Positions 1 through 7,028 of a stretch of 14,182 nucleotides of DNA are shown here, piece by piece; position 1 is the stretch's first letter, and each line of letters opens with the position of its first letter. The notes below the pieces were generated by a model, which saw only the letters and a program-made list of their open reading frames with translations, was not told where the DNA came from and ran no database searches. The stretch lies in contig JBBIQA010000121.1 in the NCBI GenBank assembly GCA_037442565.1, forward strand, positions 1 to 14,182, in the 5' to 3' direction. Source of the DNA: PALSA-911 sp037442565. GTDB taxonomy: Bacteria; Pseudomonadota; Alphaproteobacteria; Acetobacterales; Acetobacteraceae. The translations under genes were made by a program, and so were the position numbers.

Positions 1-669
1 TGGGACAATTACGGCCTGATGGTGGTGGACAGCGCCATGATCTACTCGATCGTGGACGTGCTGCTCGGCGGGCGTCGCGGCACCGCGGCGATGCGCATCG
101 AGGGCAGGCCCTACACCACCATCGAGCGCACGCTGGTCGAACGCCTGATCCATGTGGTGCTGGCCGATCTGTCGGCGAGCTTCGATCCGCTCTGCCCGGT
201 CACGTTCCGCTTCGAGCGGCTGGAGGTGAACCCCCGCTTCGCCACCATCTCCCGCCTGTCCAACGCGGCGGTGCTGTCGCGCCTGCGGATCGACATGGAG
301 GATCGCGGCGGCCGGCTGGAACTGCTGCTGCCCTACGCCACGTTGGAGCCGGTGCGCGAATTGCTGCTGCAGCAGTTCATGGGCGAGAAATTCGGCCGTG
401 ATTCGATCTGGGAAACCCATCTGGCGGAAGAGCTCTGGAGCACGGATGTTGAACTGGACGTGGTGCTGGACGAGCAGGAGATGCGGCTGTCGGACGTGAT
501 GGCCTTTCGCCCCGGCAGCCGCCTGGTGCTGGGCGCCGCCCCCGGCGCGACGGTGCAGCTTCGCTGCGGCGGGGTGGCGCTGTTCGATGGCAGGGTAGGA
601 CGGCGGAAGAACCGGGTGGCCGTTCGGATCGAGCACGAGGCCCAACGGCTGGCGCCGCCGGAGCGATGA
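1..669 (+). CDS. fliM: Flagellar motor switch protein FliM, C-terminal part (5' end outside window)
   Basis: FliM is part of the cytoplasmic C-ring of the flagellum. It binds phosphorylated CheY and sets the direction of rotation. The reading frame is open from base 1, so the gene starts upstream; 222 residues are visible. The LLGGRRG motif at about residues 21-27 of the visible part belongs to the FliM middle (CheC-like) domain. The last ~70 residues (from about 148) form the SpoA domain, with the hydrophobic stretch ELDVVLDEQEMRLSDV, a PGSRLVLG turn, and GRVGRRKNRVAVRIE near the end. An internal ATG at 19 is not the start, because the FliM sequence continues upstream of it. The next gene begins 76 nt downstream on the same strand, and the motE-like, cheY and cheZ genes that follow support the flagellar assignment. 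No frameshift or missing region is seen in the visible portion. Confidence 0.93.
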   Translation, partial: WDNYGLMVVDSAMIYSIVDVLLGGRRGTAAMRIEGRPYTTIERTLVERLIHVVLADLSASFDPLCPVTFRFERLEVNPRFATISRLSNAAVLSRLRIDMEDRGGRLELLLPYATLEPVRELLLQQFMGEKFGRDSIWETHLAEELWSTDVELDVVLDEQEMRLSDVMAFRPGSRLVLGAAPGATVQLRCGGVALFDGRVGRRKNRVAVRIEHEAQRLAPPER

Positions 670-745
670 ATTTTTCCTCCTTGGCCGCGTTTCGCTCACG
701 CATTGCTAACCCTGGCACCGGCAGAATTGCCCCGATGCGGACTGG

Positions 746-1276
746 ATGATGCGAATGGGCAGCATGCAAATGGGTGGGCTGCAATGGATCCTGGATATCG
801 CCGTGATCGGGTTGCTGGCGGCGACGTTGTATCATGCCATGCGGCTGGAACGCGCGCTGGGCGTGCTGAAGCGGGACCGTTCGGCGCTGGAGGAACTCGT
901 GCGTGGGTTCAACACCAGCACGCACCAGGCAGAGGCCGGCGTGGAACGGTTGCGGGATGCCGTGGACGGCGCGGGCCGGCAGATCGCCCGTCAGATCGAT
1001 GCGGCCGGGGCGCTGAAAGAGGATCTGGTCTTCCTGCACGAGCGTGGAGAGCTACTGGCGAACCGGTTGGATGGGCTGGTGCGCGCCGGACGGCCGCTGG
1101 CGGCCGAGGCTTCCCGCCGGGCGGAGCCTGTGTATGCCAGGGCAGACGAAGCGCCGGCCGATGACGGTCTGGCCTATGTCCCGCACGCCGCGCCAAGGCC
1201 GACCGAGCCGGCCGACACGCGCCTGCGCAGCCAGGCGGAACGCGACCTGATGAAAGCCCTGAAAATTGCCCGTTGA
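746..1276 (+). CDS. DUF6468-type single-pass membrane protein of the flagellar cluster
   Basis: A 176-residue protein with one N-terminal membrane segment (about residues 12-30, WILDIAVIGLLAATLYHA). A charged, probably coiled-coil stretch follows (about 31-120, rich in RLERAL, RDRSALEELVR and EAGVERLRDAV patterns). The C-terminus is Pro/Ala-rich and ends in a basic SQAERDLMKALKIAR motif. I recognise this layout from the DUF6468 family next to flagellar genes in alphaproteobacteria; this is from memory, not a search. The function is unknown. An anchored coiled coil beside fliM and motE suggests an accessory role at the motor, which is inference. The start is uncertain: ATGs occur in frame at 746, 749, 755, 764 and 770, and none has a strong Shine-Dalgarno sequence. 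All choices keep the membrane segment. The next gene follows after about 46 nt. Confidence 0.75.
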   Translation: MMRMGSMQMGGLQWILDIAVIGLLAATLYHAMRLERALGVLKRDRSALEELVRGFNTSTHQAEAGVERLRDAVDGAGRQIARQIDAAGALKEDLVFLHERGELLANRLDGLVRAGRPLAAEASRRAEPVYARADEAPADDGLAYVPHAAPRPTEPADTRLRSQAERDLMKALKIAR

Positions 1277-1322
1277 GCCTGATGAGATCGTCCCAGGAGA
1301 TTGGCGCCATGAGGCAGGCACG

Positions 1323-2060
1323 ATGATGCGCATGCTCCAGCCGCGGCTGCTGCCGGTGACCATTGTCGTGCTGGCGCTGTTGCTGGCGGTGAAATCCGGC
1401 GTGCTGGTGGGCGCGATCCTCGGCGCCGGAGAGGCGATGCGGTCGTCCGTGTTACCCGCGGCCCAGGCGGCCGGCCAACCCGAACCGGGCAAAGCCGCCG
1501 CGGGAAAGGATGCCGGCGGCTCCGGCGCGGCCATGGCTTCGTCCAAGGAAAAGGCGCAGGCCAATGCTGGCAAGGATGCGGCCTGCACATCTGCATCTGC
1601 GCAGGCCGGTTCCTCGCCGCCTGACCCACCGGTCAGCGACAGCGAGCGGGCCGTGCTGCTGGACCTGCGCCAGCGTCGCCAGCAACTGGAAGCGAGGGAA
1701 GCCGCGCTGACCACGCGGGAAGCCGTGCTGACCGCGGCCGAGCGAAAGGTGTCCGGCCGGGTCGACGAACTGCAGGCGTTGCAAAAGAAACTGGAAGCGC
1801 TTGAAGCAGCGCGTATCCAGCGCGAGGAGTCTGGCTGGAAAGGGCTGGTCAAGCTTTATGAGACCATGAAGCCGCGGGATGCCGCGGTCATCCTGAACGA
1901 TCTGGACATGCAGGTCCTGCTCCAGGTGCTGGACCGGATGAAGGAGGCCAAGGCCGCCCTGATCCTGTCGGCGATGCATCCGGAGCGGGCACGGGAAGTG
2001 ACGGACGGGCTGGCGCGGATGCGCGTGCAGAATCTGACCAGCGCCGTCGGTGCCAAATGA
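1323..2060 (+). CDS. motE: MotE/MgtE N-domain-like flagellar protein
   Basis: A 245-residue protein resembling MotE, the periplasmic chaperone of the stator-associated MotC in Sinorhizobium. It has an N-terminal membrane anchor or uncleaved signal (about residues 9-32). A low-complexity Ala/Gly/Lys/Ser linker follows (about 40-104), then a long coiled coil (about 105-170, RQRRQQLEAREAALTTREAV). The C-terminal helical domain (about 175-240) carries YETMKPRDAAVILNDLDMQVLL and SAMHPERAREVTDGLARMR, typical of the MgtE intracellular N-domain fold used by MotE proteins. The ATG at 1323 is chosen because GAGG at 1311-1314 lies 8 nt upstream. The frame also opens at TTG 1266, inside the previous gene, but that start lacks support. 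Position between the DUF6468 gene and cheY supports a motor role. Whether it chaperones a MotC-like partner cannot be told, since no MotC is in the window. Confidence 0.72.
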   Translation: MMRMLQPRLLPVTIVVLALLLAVKSGVLVGAILGAGEAMRSSVLPAAQAAGQPEPGKAAAGKDAGGSGAAMASSKEKAQANAGKDAACTSASAQAGSSPPDPPVSDSERAVLLDLRQRRQQLEAREAALTTREAVLTAAERKVSGRVDELQALQKKLEALEAARIQREESGWKGLVKLYETMKPRDAAVILNDLDMQVLLQVLDRMKEAKAALILSAMHPERAREVTDGLARMRVQNLTSAVGAK

Positions 2061-2136
2061 GGCCAGTCCGGAGCATGGCCTTCCAGGTCGATCCGGGTTC
2101 CAACGACCGGGCTGACGCAATTGAGAGGACAACGGG

Positions 2137-2523
2137 ATGACGATCGACAAGTCGATGCATGTTCTTATCGTCGATGACTACAAGACCATGCTTCGGATAA
2201 TCCGAAACCTTCTGAAGCAGATCGATTTCAACAATGTCGAGGAAGCCACGGACGGCTCGGAGGCTCTGTCCAAGCTGCGGGCCGGCAGCTTCGGTCTGGT
2301 GATCAGCGACTGGAACATGGCCCCTATGACCGGGTTGCAACTGCTGCAGGAGGTTCGTGCCGACAACCGGTTGAAGACCACGCCGTTCATCATGATCACC
2401 GCGGAAAGCAAGACCGAGAACGTGGTGGCCGCGAAGCAGGCCGGTGTTTCCAACTATATCGTCAAGCCTTTCAACGCGGAAACGCTGCGCGACAAGATCG
2501 AAAAGGTGCTCGGGTATGCCTGA
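2137..2523 (+). CDS. cheY: Chemotaxis response regulator CheY
   Basis: A 128-residue single-domain receiver protein, the usual CheY length. Its phosphorylated form binds FliM at the flagellar switch. The full set of receiver residues is present: acidic pair D13/D14, phosphoacceptor D58 (in VISDWNMAPMTG), T88 (in MITAES), aromatic Y107 and K110 (in NYIVKPF). The ATG at 2137 follows a clear Shine-Dalgarno GAGAGG at 2123-2128 with 8 nt spacing. The 3' end overlaps the start of cheZ by 8 nt, so the two are probably made in coupled amounts. It lies 76 nt after the motE-like gene. Other receiver-only regulators exist in alphaproteobacteria, but the WNMAPMTG motif, length and cheZ neighbour make CheY the best call. 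Confidence 0.95.
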   Translation: MTIDKSMHVLIVDDYKTMLRIIRNLLKQIDFNNVEEATDGSEALSKLRAGSFGLVISDWNMAPMTGLQLLQEVRADNRLKTTPFIMITAESKTENVVAAKQAGVSNYIVKPFNAETLRDKIEKVLGYA

Positions 2524-3169
2524 TGGAAGCAACAAGCAGGATGCGGCCAGTGTCCTGGGATGGTCGTTGGCGGAGCGCCTGGCGGCGATCCGCGCGGAAA
2601 ATCCGGCCGGCGATCCGGAAATGGTGGCCCAGGTCGTGCGTGCGGTGCTGACCACGATGACCGGCGACCTGACGGCGACGGAGGCATCCCTGCTGCACGA
2701 GGTGGAGGCGCTCGGCCGGACCATCGCGACCACCAAGCAAGAGATCGCGGCGCTACGGGTGGATGACATAACCGCCAGCCACATTCCGCTTGCCACTGAC
2801 GAACTGGATGCGATCGTGTCCCATACCGCCGCCGCGACCGACGCGATCCTGGAGGTGTGCGAGACGCTGGACAAGGTGGCGGACGGATTGGCCGGCGATG
2901 CCGCCGCGCAATTGCAGGAAGCCACCACCCGCATCTACGAGGCCTGCGGCTTCCAGGACATCACCGGCCAGCGGATCACCAAGGTGGTTGCCGCGCTGAA
3001 GATGATCGAGGCGAAGATCGCCAACATCGTCGCCACATTCTCGGACCAGCGCGAGGGCGCGATCGTCCCGGAGGCGGCCGACGAGTCGCAATTGTTGAAC
3101 GGCCCGCAACTGCCGGCGCTGGCGATGGACCAGTCCGATATCGACAAGCTGATGGCCAGTTTCGACTGA
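2516..3169 (+). CDS. cheZ: CheY-P phosphatase CheZ family protein
   Basis: A 217-residue, largely helical protein of the CheZ family, which dephosphorylates CheY-P in the cytoplasm to end the tumble signal. The signature is QDITGQ at residues 147-152 followed by RITKVVAALKMIEAKI. D148 and Q152 correspond to the catalytic Asp and Gln of enteric CheZ (D143, Q147). The last residues, DQSDIDKLMASFD, resemble the acidic/hydrophobic C-terminal CheY-binding tail of CheZ and are joined to the helical core by a short Pro-containing linker. ATG 2516 is chosen because AAAAGGTG ends 7 nt upstream and it gives a compact protein. A longer frame from 2444 lies entirely inside cheY. It overlaps cheY by 8 nt, and its stop overlaps the next start by 1 nt. 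Confidence 0.88.
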   Translation: MPDGSNKQDAASVLGWSLAERLAAIRAENPAGDPEMVAQVVRAVLTTMTGDLTATEASLLHEVEALGRTIATTKQEIAALRVDDITASHIPLATDELDAIVSHTAAATDAILEVCETLDKVADGLAGDAAAQLQEATTRIYEACGFQDITGQRITKVVAALKMIEAKIANIVATFSDQREGAIVPEAADESQLLNGPQLPALAMDQSDIDKLMASFD

Positions 3170-6100
3170 TGCGGGACAGGCGGCCGCGGGCCGGAGGCGG
3201 ATGGCGCTCGGCCGTCTTTGCGGCCGGTGTGCTGGCGACGGTGCTATCCGCGCGGACCGAGGACGCTGCGGCCCAACCGGTGTCTGTACCAACGACATCC
3301 CGCACGGAAGCGGTCAGTGTCCGCGCCGGCAACCATCCCGGTTTCGGCCGACTGGTGTTCGATGTGGCCGGGAACACGAAGTACCGGCTGTCGCGGGACG
3401 GCGATCATGTGCATCTGGGTTTCTCGCCAGCCGTTGTTATCAACGATCCCCGGTTCATGCCGCACAATGTCCTGTCCGTCTCGGGCGGCGTTGGGGGGGT
3501 GGAACTGGTCGTGGCGGCAGGGGCCCGGGTGCGGCCCTCGCGCATCGGCGAACGCGTGGTTGTCGATGTGATCGACCCGGCCGGCTCCCCGGAAGCAAAG
3601 CCGGACCAGGCTGCCGCGGCCGAGTTGCCGGTACCGCCGGTACCGCTCGACATACCGCCGCCCGTGACGGCAGCGGAGCGGCCCTCCCAACCCGCGCCTG
3701 CCCAACCCGAACCAGATACCGTGCCGCCCCCGGTGGTGCCGAAATCGACTATGGGCGCGGCCCCGCCTGCCGAGCCGCTGCCAGCGTCGATGCCGTCGGC
3801 CCCGGCAGCTGCTGCCTCTGTTCCCGACACGCCCGGACCAAGCTTCCTTGGCCCTGTCGCCCTGGCCGCGGTCAGGACGACGCCGGCAGAGGCCGGCAAG
3901 GGGGTGGCGTTCTCAGTGCCGTTCGGCGCGGATATCGGCGCGGCGGCGTTGCGCCGGGGCGACCTGGCGCTGGTGGTGTTCGACCAGCGGCGGCCGGTCG
4001 ATCTGGCGGCGCTGCGTGCCGATCCGATCCTGGGCACCGCCAGTGTGCAACTTCTGCCGGCGGCAACCTTGATCCGGCTGCGGCTGCCGCCCGGCATGGA
4101 AGTGGCGCTGCTGCGACGTTCTTCGCGCGCCTGGACCGTCGCCGTGGTTCCGAACGTGGCGCCGATCCGCCCGATCCGCGCGGCCCTGGCTCCGGACGAT
4201 GCGGCGTCGCCCGGACGCGCACGCGTGCTGCTGCCGGGCGATGCGCCGGGCGAGGTGGTCAGCCTGGCGGATCCAGACACCGGGGCGACCCTGCTGCTCG
4301 GCACGCAGCGCCAGCCGGGGCAGGGCATCGCTGCCACCCGACGCACGCCACGCTATGTGTTGCTGCCGACCTGGCAGGGCGTGGCCGTGCAGCCCTTGGC
4401 CGACAGCTTGTCGCTGCGTACGGTCAAGGACGGGTTCATTCTTACCGGCGCGGATCTTCCCCCGTTCCGGACCGTCGCGGCCGATACGGAAAGCCTGGAC
4501 GCGGCCGCGGGGCTGACGCGGCGGTTCAATTTTCAAATGCTGACCCCCGATGCCCTGCAGCGGCGCTTGCAGGCCGAGATAGCGGATGCCGCCTTCGCAC
4601 CTGCGCGCGCGCGGGGCCGCAAGCGGCTGGCCGTGGCGCAGACGATGATTTCCCTCGGCCTGGGGGCCGAGGCCCAGGCGGTGCTGCAACTCGCTGCCGA
4701 GGACGATCCCGCCGTGGCCGCATCGGCCGATGCGGCCGGGCTCGGTGCCATTGCCGCCCTGCTGGCCGGACGGATCGGCGACACCGGCCCGATCGACGAC
4801 CCGCGCTTGTCCGGCACCGATGAGATCGCGCTTTGGCGCGCGGTCCGCGCCGCCGACCGGCAGGAAGGCTCGCCGCGGGCCGCCGCCGCCTTCGCCGCCA
4901 CCCTGCCGCTGGTGCTGGCGTACCCGCCAGGCATGCGCGACCGGCTGCTGCCGGTTGTGATCGAAACCATGATCGCCGGCGGGGAAACCGCCGCCGTTGC
5001 ACCGGCGCTTGCGCAACAGAAGGACAATCCGGACCTCGGGCTGGCGCGTGCCATGAAGCTGGAGGCGGATGGCAACGTCGACGGAGCCCTGGCCGCCTAC
5101 CACGCGGTCGTGCAAGGCCGGGATCGCCGTCAGCGGGCACTGGCCGCGAGCCGCGAGGTAGAACTGCGCCTGGCGTCGCACCGCATCGATGCCGCCGCCG
5201 CAGCGGATGCGCTCGACCGCCAATTATACGACTGGCGCGGGGACCAGCACGAACTCGCGCTCCGCGAACGCGTGGCCGCCCTCCGCGCCGAGAGCGGCGC
5301 CTGGCGTCCGGCATTGGCGTTGCTGCGCGAAACCCTCTCGATATTTCCCGACCACAAGGCTGAAATCCACACGGCGATGCAGACGATGTTTGCCGGCTTG
5401 CTGCGGGGCAAGGCAGCCGACACGCTTGCGCCGCTCGACCTGGTCTCGCTGCTTGACGAGAATGCGGACCTGCTGGCCGACATGCAAAATAGGCCGCAAC
5501 CTGAATCCGGCGTTTCCGCGAATGCCTTGCAGGCAAAGCTGGCGGAGAAGTTGCTGGCGCTTGATCTGCCGAGCCGTGCAGGGCCGCAACTGCAGCGGCT
5601 GATGCAGGCCGCGCCCCAGGGTGCCGGCCGCGCCGGTTTCGGCGCCACCCTGGCCGCGCTGAAGCTGCGCGAGGGCGATGCCAAGGGCGCTCTGGAAACC
5701 CTGGCGGCGTCCGAGCCAGAAGCCGCGGCCGATTGGCCCGCCGACAGTTTGTCCGCGGATACACCTCCACCCGATACCTTGCCGGCCAGCCTGGTGGAAC
5801 GGCGGGCGCTGCTGTTCGCCAAGGCCAGCGCGCGTACCGGCGATCGGGCCAAGGCACTGGCCGCGCTGGCGCCGCTTAACACGCCGGCTGCCGACGAATT
5901 GCGTTCCATGATCCTGGAACGGGCCGGGGACTGGCCCGCCGCCACCCGGTCGCTCGCGGACCAGGCGGCGAAACTGGTTCCGGCGGACGGCAAGCTGGAC
6001 GATACCCAGCGCCGGCTGCTGGTGCGCTTGGCCAGCGCCGCCTCCCAGGCCGGGGACGACGCACTGCTGGAACAACTGCGCACGCGCGACTCGCCGCGCA

Positions 6101-6267
6101 TGGCGAGCGGGCCGCTGGCCGACATGTTCAAACTGCTGACTGCGGACCGGGTGCACTCCGCCGCGGATCTTCAGCGAGCAGGCCGGGAAATGGCGCTCGC
6201 CCGCACGCTGCCTGCCGGTATCAGGGCGTTGGAACCGTCTCCGGCCGGGGTGGCGTCGGCCCGGTAG
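3169..6267 (+). CDS. Large exported protein with AMIN-like N-terminus and TPR-like helical repeats
   Basis: A 1032-residue protein of unknown function. Residues 1-35 look like a signal peptide: basic n-region RDRRPR, hydrophobic SAVFAAGVLATVL, probable cleavage after EDAAA. Residues about 45-135 are beta-rich (HPGFGRLVFDVAG, VHLGFSP, RIGERVVVDVID) and recall the AMIN fold of envelope proteins. A Pro/Ala linker spans about 148-234. A second beta-rich segment spans about 235-440 (VAFSVPFG, LALVVFDQRRPVDL, YVLLPTWQGVAVQPL). From about 442 to the end the chain is Ala/Leu-rich helices in TPR-like pairs (AKALAALAPLNTPAADELRSM is one example). The ATG overlaps the cheZ stop as TGATG, implying translational coupling. 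The frame is also open upstream from 2857, but that part lies inside cheZ. Context suggests a periplasmic or envelope role linked to motility; this is inference. The repeats are degenerate and were judged by eye. Confidence 0.8.
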   Translation: MRDRRPRAGGGWRSAVFAAGVLATVLSARTEDAAAQPVSVPTTSRTEAVSVRAGNHPGFGRLVFDVAGNTKYRLSRDGDHVHLGFSPAVVINDPRFMPHNVLSVSGGVGGVELVVAAGARVRPSRIGERVVVDVIDPAGSPEAKPDQAAAAELPVPPVPLDIPPPVTAAERPSQPAPAQPEPDTVPPPVVPKSTMGAAPPAEPLPASMPSAPAAAASVPDTPGPSFLGPVALAAVRTTPAEAGKGVAFSVPFGADIGAAALRRGDLALVVFDQRRPVDLAALRADPILGTASVQLLPAATLIRLRLPPGMEVALLRRSSRAWTVAVVPNVAPIRPIRAALAPDDAASPGRARVLLPGDAPGEVVSLADPDTGATLLLGTQRQPGQGIAATRRTPRYVLLPTWQGVAVQPLADSLSLRTVKDGFILTGADLPPFRTVAADTESLDAAAGLTRRFNFQMLTPDALQRRLQAEIADAAFAPARARGRKRLAVAQTMISLGLGAEAQAVLQLAAEDDPAVAASADAAGLGAIAALLAGRIGDTGPIDDPRLSGTDEIALWRAVRAADRQEGSPRAAAAFAATLPLVLAYPPGMRDRLLPVVIETMIAGGETAAVAPALAQQKDNPDLGLARAMKLEADGNVDGALAAYHAVVQGRDRRQRALAASREVELRLASHRIDAAAAADALDRQLYDWRGDQHELALRERVAALRAESGAWRPALALLRETLSIFPDHKAEIHTAMQTMFAGLLRGKAADTLAPLDLVSLLDENADLLADMQNRPQPESGVSANALQAKLAEKLLALDLPSRAGPQLQRLMQAAPQGAGRAGFGATLAALKLREGDAKGALETLAASEPEAAADWPADSLSADTPPPDTLPASLVERRALLFAKASARTGDRAKALAALAPLNTPAADELRSMILERAGDWPAATRSLADQAAKLVPADGKLDDTQRRLLVRLASAASQAGDDALLEQLRTRDSPRMASGPLADMFKLLTADRVHSAADLQRAGREMALARTLPAGIRALEPSPAGVASAR

Positions 6268-6296
6268 CACAATCCCCGGACATTGGCGTGAAATTG

Positions 6297-6332
6297 TCAC
6301 GCGGCCAGCGCGTTGCGGGCATGTGATTTTTT
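6297..6332 (+). terminator. Weak candidate terminator after the large exported-protein gene
   Basis: TCAC at 6297-6300 can pair with GTGA at 6323-6326, enclosing a GC-rich stretch that can fold further (GCG with CGC at 6309-6311). Six Ts follow at 6327-6332. It lies 29 nt after the stop at 6267 and is the only terminator-like structure before speD. The outer stem is only 4 bp, so this may be chance. Confidence 0.25.
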
Positions 6333-6403
6333 GGCGTTCCGGGGGCCGAATCTACTTGCATCTCCCCCACCCTTTCCTCATTTTGCGCGGCCTTGGCCCA
6401 AGA

Positions 6404-6454
6404 GGACAGCGTGCGTCCGGCACGCTGCCCAACCGGCTGTCTACTGGTAGGAGA
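6404..6454 (+). promoter_or_regulatory. Structured 5' leader of speD: two tandem hairpins abutting the ribosome binding site
   Basis: Hairpin 1: CAGCGTGC (6407-6414) pairs perfectly with GCACGCTG (6420-6427) around loop GTCCG. The GG at 6404-6405 can extend it by pairing with CC at 6429-6430 across an A/C mismatch. Hairpin 2: ACCGG (6432-6436) pairs with CTGGT (6444-6448), one G-U pair, and ends directly next to the Shine-Dalgarno AGGAG at 6449-6453. Such stacking next to a ribosome binding site could modulate speD translation. I do not recognise a known SAM riboswitch class here, and a regulatory role is inference. Confidence 0.35.
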
Positions 6455-6461
6455 GAATGCG

Positions 6462-6920
6462 ATGAACGCACTCAGCCCACTGGGGATGGTCTCGGAGACT
6501 CCGAGCGAGAACCAGACACCGTCCGTCGGCACCAAGATCGAGGTGCAGAAGGATTACTTTGTTGAACGTGACGGTGTGAAATTCGCCGGTACCCACCTGC
6601 TGATCGACCTTTGGGGGGCAAGCAATCTTGGCGACCCCGATCTGATCGATCAGGCCCTTCGCACGGCGGCCGAGGAGGCCGGCGCGACGATCCTGCACAG
6701 CCATTTCCATCATTTCTCGCCCAATGGCGGAGTGTCGGGCGTGGTCGTGCTGGCGGAGAGCCATATCTCCATCCACACTTGGCCGGAGCGCGACTTCGCC
6801 GCCGTGGATATCTTCATGTGCGGTGCCTGCGATCCGCATCTGTCGGTGCCCGTTCTGAAGGCGGCGTTCAAGCCCAGCCACGTCAATCTCGGCGAGCAGC
6901 GCCGCGGCCTGATCGGCTAG
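6462..6920 (+). CDS. speD: S-adenosylmethionine decarboxylase proenzyme, class 1b
   Basis: SpeD decarboxylates S-adenosylmethionine, giving the aminopropyl donor for spermidine synthesis. It is made as a proenzyme that cuts itself to create a pyruvoyl group. The 152-residue protein shows the self-cleavage site LAESHISIHTWPE, with cleavage expected between E99 and S100. Also visible are H105 and C120 (FMCGAC), matching S63, H68 and C83 of the Thermotoga enzyme with a constant offset of 37. The first ~37 residues are therefore an extension relative to that ~130-residue form, rich in Ser/Pro/Thr. ATG 6462 is chosen because AGGAG at 6449-6453 lies 8 nt upstream. The frame is open from 6393, but that part has no ribosome binding site and falls in the hairpin leader. 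A strong terminator follows, then speE. Confidence 0.95.
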   Translation: MNALSPLGMVSETPSENQTPSVGTKIEVQKDYFVERDGVKFAGTHLLIDLWGASNLGDPDLIDQALRTAAEEAGATILHSHFHHFSPNGGVSGVVVLAESHISIHTWPERDFAAVDIFMCGACDPHLSVPVLKAAFKPSHVNLGEQRRGLIG

Positions 6921-6941
6921 CACTCCATTCTTTCGCATATT

Positions 6942-6978
6942 ACACGGCCCGGGCAGATTGGCCCGGGCCGTGTTTTTT
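6942..6978 (+). terminator. Strong intrinsic terminator between speD and speE
   Basis: A perfect 13-bp stem, ACACGGCCCGGGC (6942-6954) with GCCCGGGCCGTGT (6961-6973), has a 6-nt loop AGATTG and runs into a T tract ending at 6978. It sits 21 nt after the speD stop and 50 nt before the speE start. This is a textbook Rho-independent terminator, so speE must depend on readthrough or its own promoter. Confidence 0.92.
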
Positions 6979-7008
6979 CGTGCGCCCGCTTCTTCGTGCG
7001 CTCGCTTC
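6977..7008 (+). repeat. Tandem 16-nt direct repeat between speD and speE
   Basis: Two adjacent copies, TTCGTGCGCCCGCTTC (6977-6992) and TTCGTGCGCTCGCTTC (6993-7008), differ at one base. They start in the T tract of the terminator and end 20 nt before the speE ATG. They may be a recent slippage duplication or a pair of protein-binding half sites; the sequence alone does not decide. Confidence 0.7.
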
Positions 7009-7028
7009 GATGACAGGGAATTGCGACA

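Noticed and set aside
1266..1322. TTG start extending the motE-like protein by 19 residues
   Set aside because: It would overlap the previous gene, has no ribosome binding site, and adds a charged segment before the membrane anchor that is not expected for this family.
1309..1326. Five-codon frame (ATG AGG CAG GCA CGA TGA) just before the motE-like start, with AGGAGA upstream
   Set aside because: Could act as a coupled leader, but the motE-like ATG has its own GAGG at proper spacing, and one short frame is not evidence without conservation.
3201..4823. 540-codon plus-strand open frame inside the large exported-protein gene
   Set aside because: Its Arg/Gly/Pro-rich composition is typical of a shifted frame in GC-rich DNA. 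It lies inside a gene with a convincing signal peptide, linker and repeats.
3913..6300. Several long minus-strand open frames (up to 443 codons) opposite the large exported-protein gene
   Set aside because: They overlap each other and the plus-strand gene, show shadow-frame composition and no recognisable domains, and long antisense frames are expected at this GC content.
6268..6461. Known SAM riboswitch (SAM-II/SAM-V/SAH type) upstream of speD
   Set aside because: None of the conserved core sequences I know for these classes is visible; only generic hairpins were found.
6457..6465. Mini-frame ATG-CGA-TGA overlapping the speD start, recalling the polyamine-responsive uORF of mammalian AdoMetDC
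   Set aside because: Only 3 nt separate it from the Shine-Dalgarno AGGAG, too close for initiation, whereas the speD ATG is at the ideal 8 nt. Most likely chance.
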